Origin: an uncultured Bacteroidales bacterium
GTDB lineage: Bacteria; Bacteroidota; Bacteroidia; Bacteroidales; Muribaculaceae
Assembly (NCBI GenBank): GCA_947177325.1
Contig: CAMWUH010000087.1
Location: 1-7,898 of the forward strand
Length of the DNA: 7,898 bases
Reading direction: 5' to 3'
Shown one piece after another: positions 7,511 to 7,898 of the stretch. Each line of letters opens with the position of its first letter. Positions within the stretch are counted from its first letter, which is position 1. The translations under genes and the position numbers were made by a program. Under the pieces are notes generated by a model, which worked only from the letters and a program-made list of their open reading frames with translations, made no database searches and was not told where the DNA came from.

Positions 7511-7599
7511 TTAGCTCGCTAAACTCCTTCTTCAAATTTTGATTTTTCCTCAATTTCCATCTCGCATATAGTATAATTTAATTTTAAACAGTTACTTAT
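7400..7599. repeat. AT-rich 200-bp block bounded by 23/24-bp inverted repeats (MITE-like)
   Basis: The left end (7400-7423) begins ATAAGTAACT and ends AAAATTAAA. The right end (7577-7599), read on the other strand, begins ATAAGTAACT and ends AAAATTAAA. They differ only in the central run, T-rich with one substitution and one extra base on the left. The enclosed DNA is AT-rich and includes a mini-ORF (7519-7560) and the start of the 80-aa ORF. No clear target-site duplication is visible just outside the ends (left flank ends ATGGTT, right flank begins GAAACT). This could be a miniature inverted-repeat element, an internally deleted IS, or a long imperfect stem in the leader RNA. No transposase is present. 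Confidence 0.5.
7519..7560 (-). CDS. Possible 13-codon leader ORF (MEIEEKSKFEEGV)
   Basis: A short open frame precedes the 80-aa ORF on the same strand. Its TAG stop lies inside the TTTAGC/GCTAAA hairpin that separates GAAGGAG from the ATG of the next ORF. The GAAGGAG itself codes for its last residues. This arrangement would allow translational coupling, but the ORF is so short that chance is quite possible. There is no strong ribosome-binding site in front of it. Confidence 0.12.
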   Translation of the reverse strand: MEIEEKSKFEEGV

Positions 7600-7625
7600 G
7601 AAACTTTGTTTTTCGGGGTTGATAA

Positions 7626-7671
7626 GGTTGATTAGCAGATACAATCAACCGCTTAGTCTGAGAGGGCTAAG
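7626..7671 (-). promoter_or_regulatory. Two adjacent stem-loops in the presumed leader RNA
   Basis: GGTTGATT (7626-7633) pairs with AATCAACC (7643-7650) around a 9-nt loop. Directly next to it, CTTAG (7652-7656) pairs with CTAAG (7667-7671). Both would be transcribed from the promoter at 7741-7772, within about 110 nt of its start. A further short dyad, ACGA/TCGT, lies near 7698-7709. No known riboswitch or Rfam-type RNA is recognised, and no T-run follows that would make either a terminator. Confidence 0.35.
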
Positions 7672-7740
7672 TAGTTGAGTAAGAGCGCAACAACTAACGA
7701 CGCCTCGTCAGAAACGCCAAGCTGTTATTTGCTACCGTTG

Positions 7741-7772
7741 CAAATATAGAAATATATTTTAAAACTGCCAAA
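7741..7772 (-). promoter_or_regulatory. Bacteroidota-type housekeeping promoter reading left
   Basis: On the minus strand the sequence reads TTTG (plus 7769-7772), exactly 20 nt, then TATATTTG (plus 7741-7748). This matches the known Bacteroidota primary-sigma pattern TTTG / 19-21 nt / TAnnTTTG with no mismatch. Transcription would start near 7735 and run left. The first convincing gene in that direction is the 1595-aa gene starting at 7131, so either the leader is about 600 nt or the promoter serves a small RNA or small ORF in between. Confidence 0.7.
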
Positions 7773-7824
7773 TTTTTTTTAAACTTTTTTTTGGGAGGGG
7801 AGAGGGGGAATGGAGCCGATGATG

Positions 7825-7898
7825 GAAAAACATCGTCCACACTTTCAGCGTGGACTCAACGCTTGGTTATACTTGCTATCCTCGGGCTACACCCGAGG
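7825..7898 (+). repeat. Two-hairpin dispersed repeat, right copy (cut by the window edge)
   Basis: This is a near-identical direct copy of bases 1-74, with the same two stems (GTCCAC/GTGGAC and CCTCGGG/CCCGAGG). It follows a G-rich stretch at 7793-7826, much as the left-side hairpin elements follow G-rich runs. It lies upstream of the promoter at 7741-7772 and so probably belongs to the neighbouring intergenic or 3' region. Confidence 0.85.

Larger units (their letters stand above)
7132..7824. other. Roughly 690-bp intergenic/leader region upstream of the 1595-aa gene
   Basis: No well-supported gene lies here. Reading left from the promoter, the region holds small stem-loops, an AT-rich 200-bp block with inverted-repeat ends, two small ORFs, a T-rich tract enclosed by an 8-bp inverted repeat, and a plain AT-rich stretch (7132-7263) just before the ATG of the large gene. 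I saw no convincing second promoter close to that ATG. A 7-bp inverted repeat (AGGCTTA 7264-7270, TAAGCCT 7297-7303) has a 26-nt loop and no clear role. The base composition at about 7380-7620 is much more AT-rich than in the two large genes. Confidence 0.6.

Noticed and set aside
7626..7735. tRNA, tmRNA or RNase P RNA in the leader
   Set aside because: No cloverleaf, no tmRNA ends and no RNase P signature could be found; only short independent stem-loops are visible.
1..7898. Matching ends as evidence of a circular plasmid or phage
   Set aside because: The end copies differ at two of 74 bases, no replication, mobilisation or phage gene is present, and the element looks like a dispersed intergenic repeat.

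Overview
The window looks like a chromosomal segment from a member of the Bacteroidales, possibly a gut Muribaculaceae- or Prevotella-like lineage. Four things suggest this. There are two large secreted proteins with Sus/E-set-like surface modules. One of them ends in the short tail 'YYNLQGQR..NP.NGQVYIVKRG' typical of this order. Neither gene has an obvious Shine-Dalgarno sequence. One promoter matches the Bacteroidota pattern TTTG/N20/TATATTTG. Species and family cannot be fixed from the sequence alone.

Layout, right to left, since all convincing genes lie on the minus strand. At the far right (7825-7898) is a hairpin-bearing repeat that is also found at the very left edge (1-74). Inside it, at 7741-7772, is a near-perfect Bacteroidota promoter reading left. 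A roughly 600-nt leader region follows. It holds two or three small stem-loops, a 200-bp AT-rich block bounded by 23/24-bp inverted repeats (7400-7599, MITE-like), a 13-codon mini-ORF and a doubtful 80-residue ORF. Next comes a 1595-residue secreted multi-module protein (7131-2344), a 183-bp gap with a GC-rich hairpin, and a 476-residue secreted protein with the sorting-like tail (2160-730).

The 729 bases at the left contain no gene that I can support. They are a mosaic of repeats: one copy of the window-end element, two copies of a 121/122-bp three-hairpin element, and two arrays of a degenerate 9-bp unit (ATARGCCSA and derivatives). A strong hairpin at 484-515 is the best candidate terminator for the minus-strand genes.

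The two proteins probably work outside the cytoplasm, on the cell surface or secreted, and may bind glycans or a host/dietary polymer. No enzyme motif is visible in either, so the substrate is unknown. The most unusual content is non-coding: the modular hairpin/9-mer mosaic, the inverted-repeat block in the leader, and the near-identical elements at both window ends.
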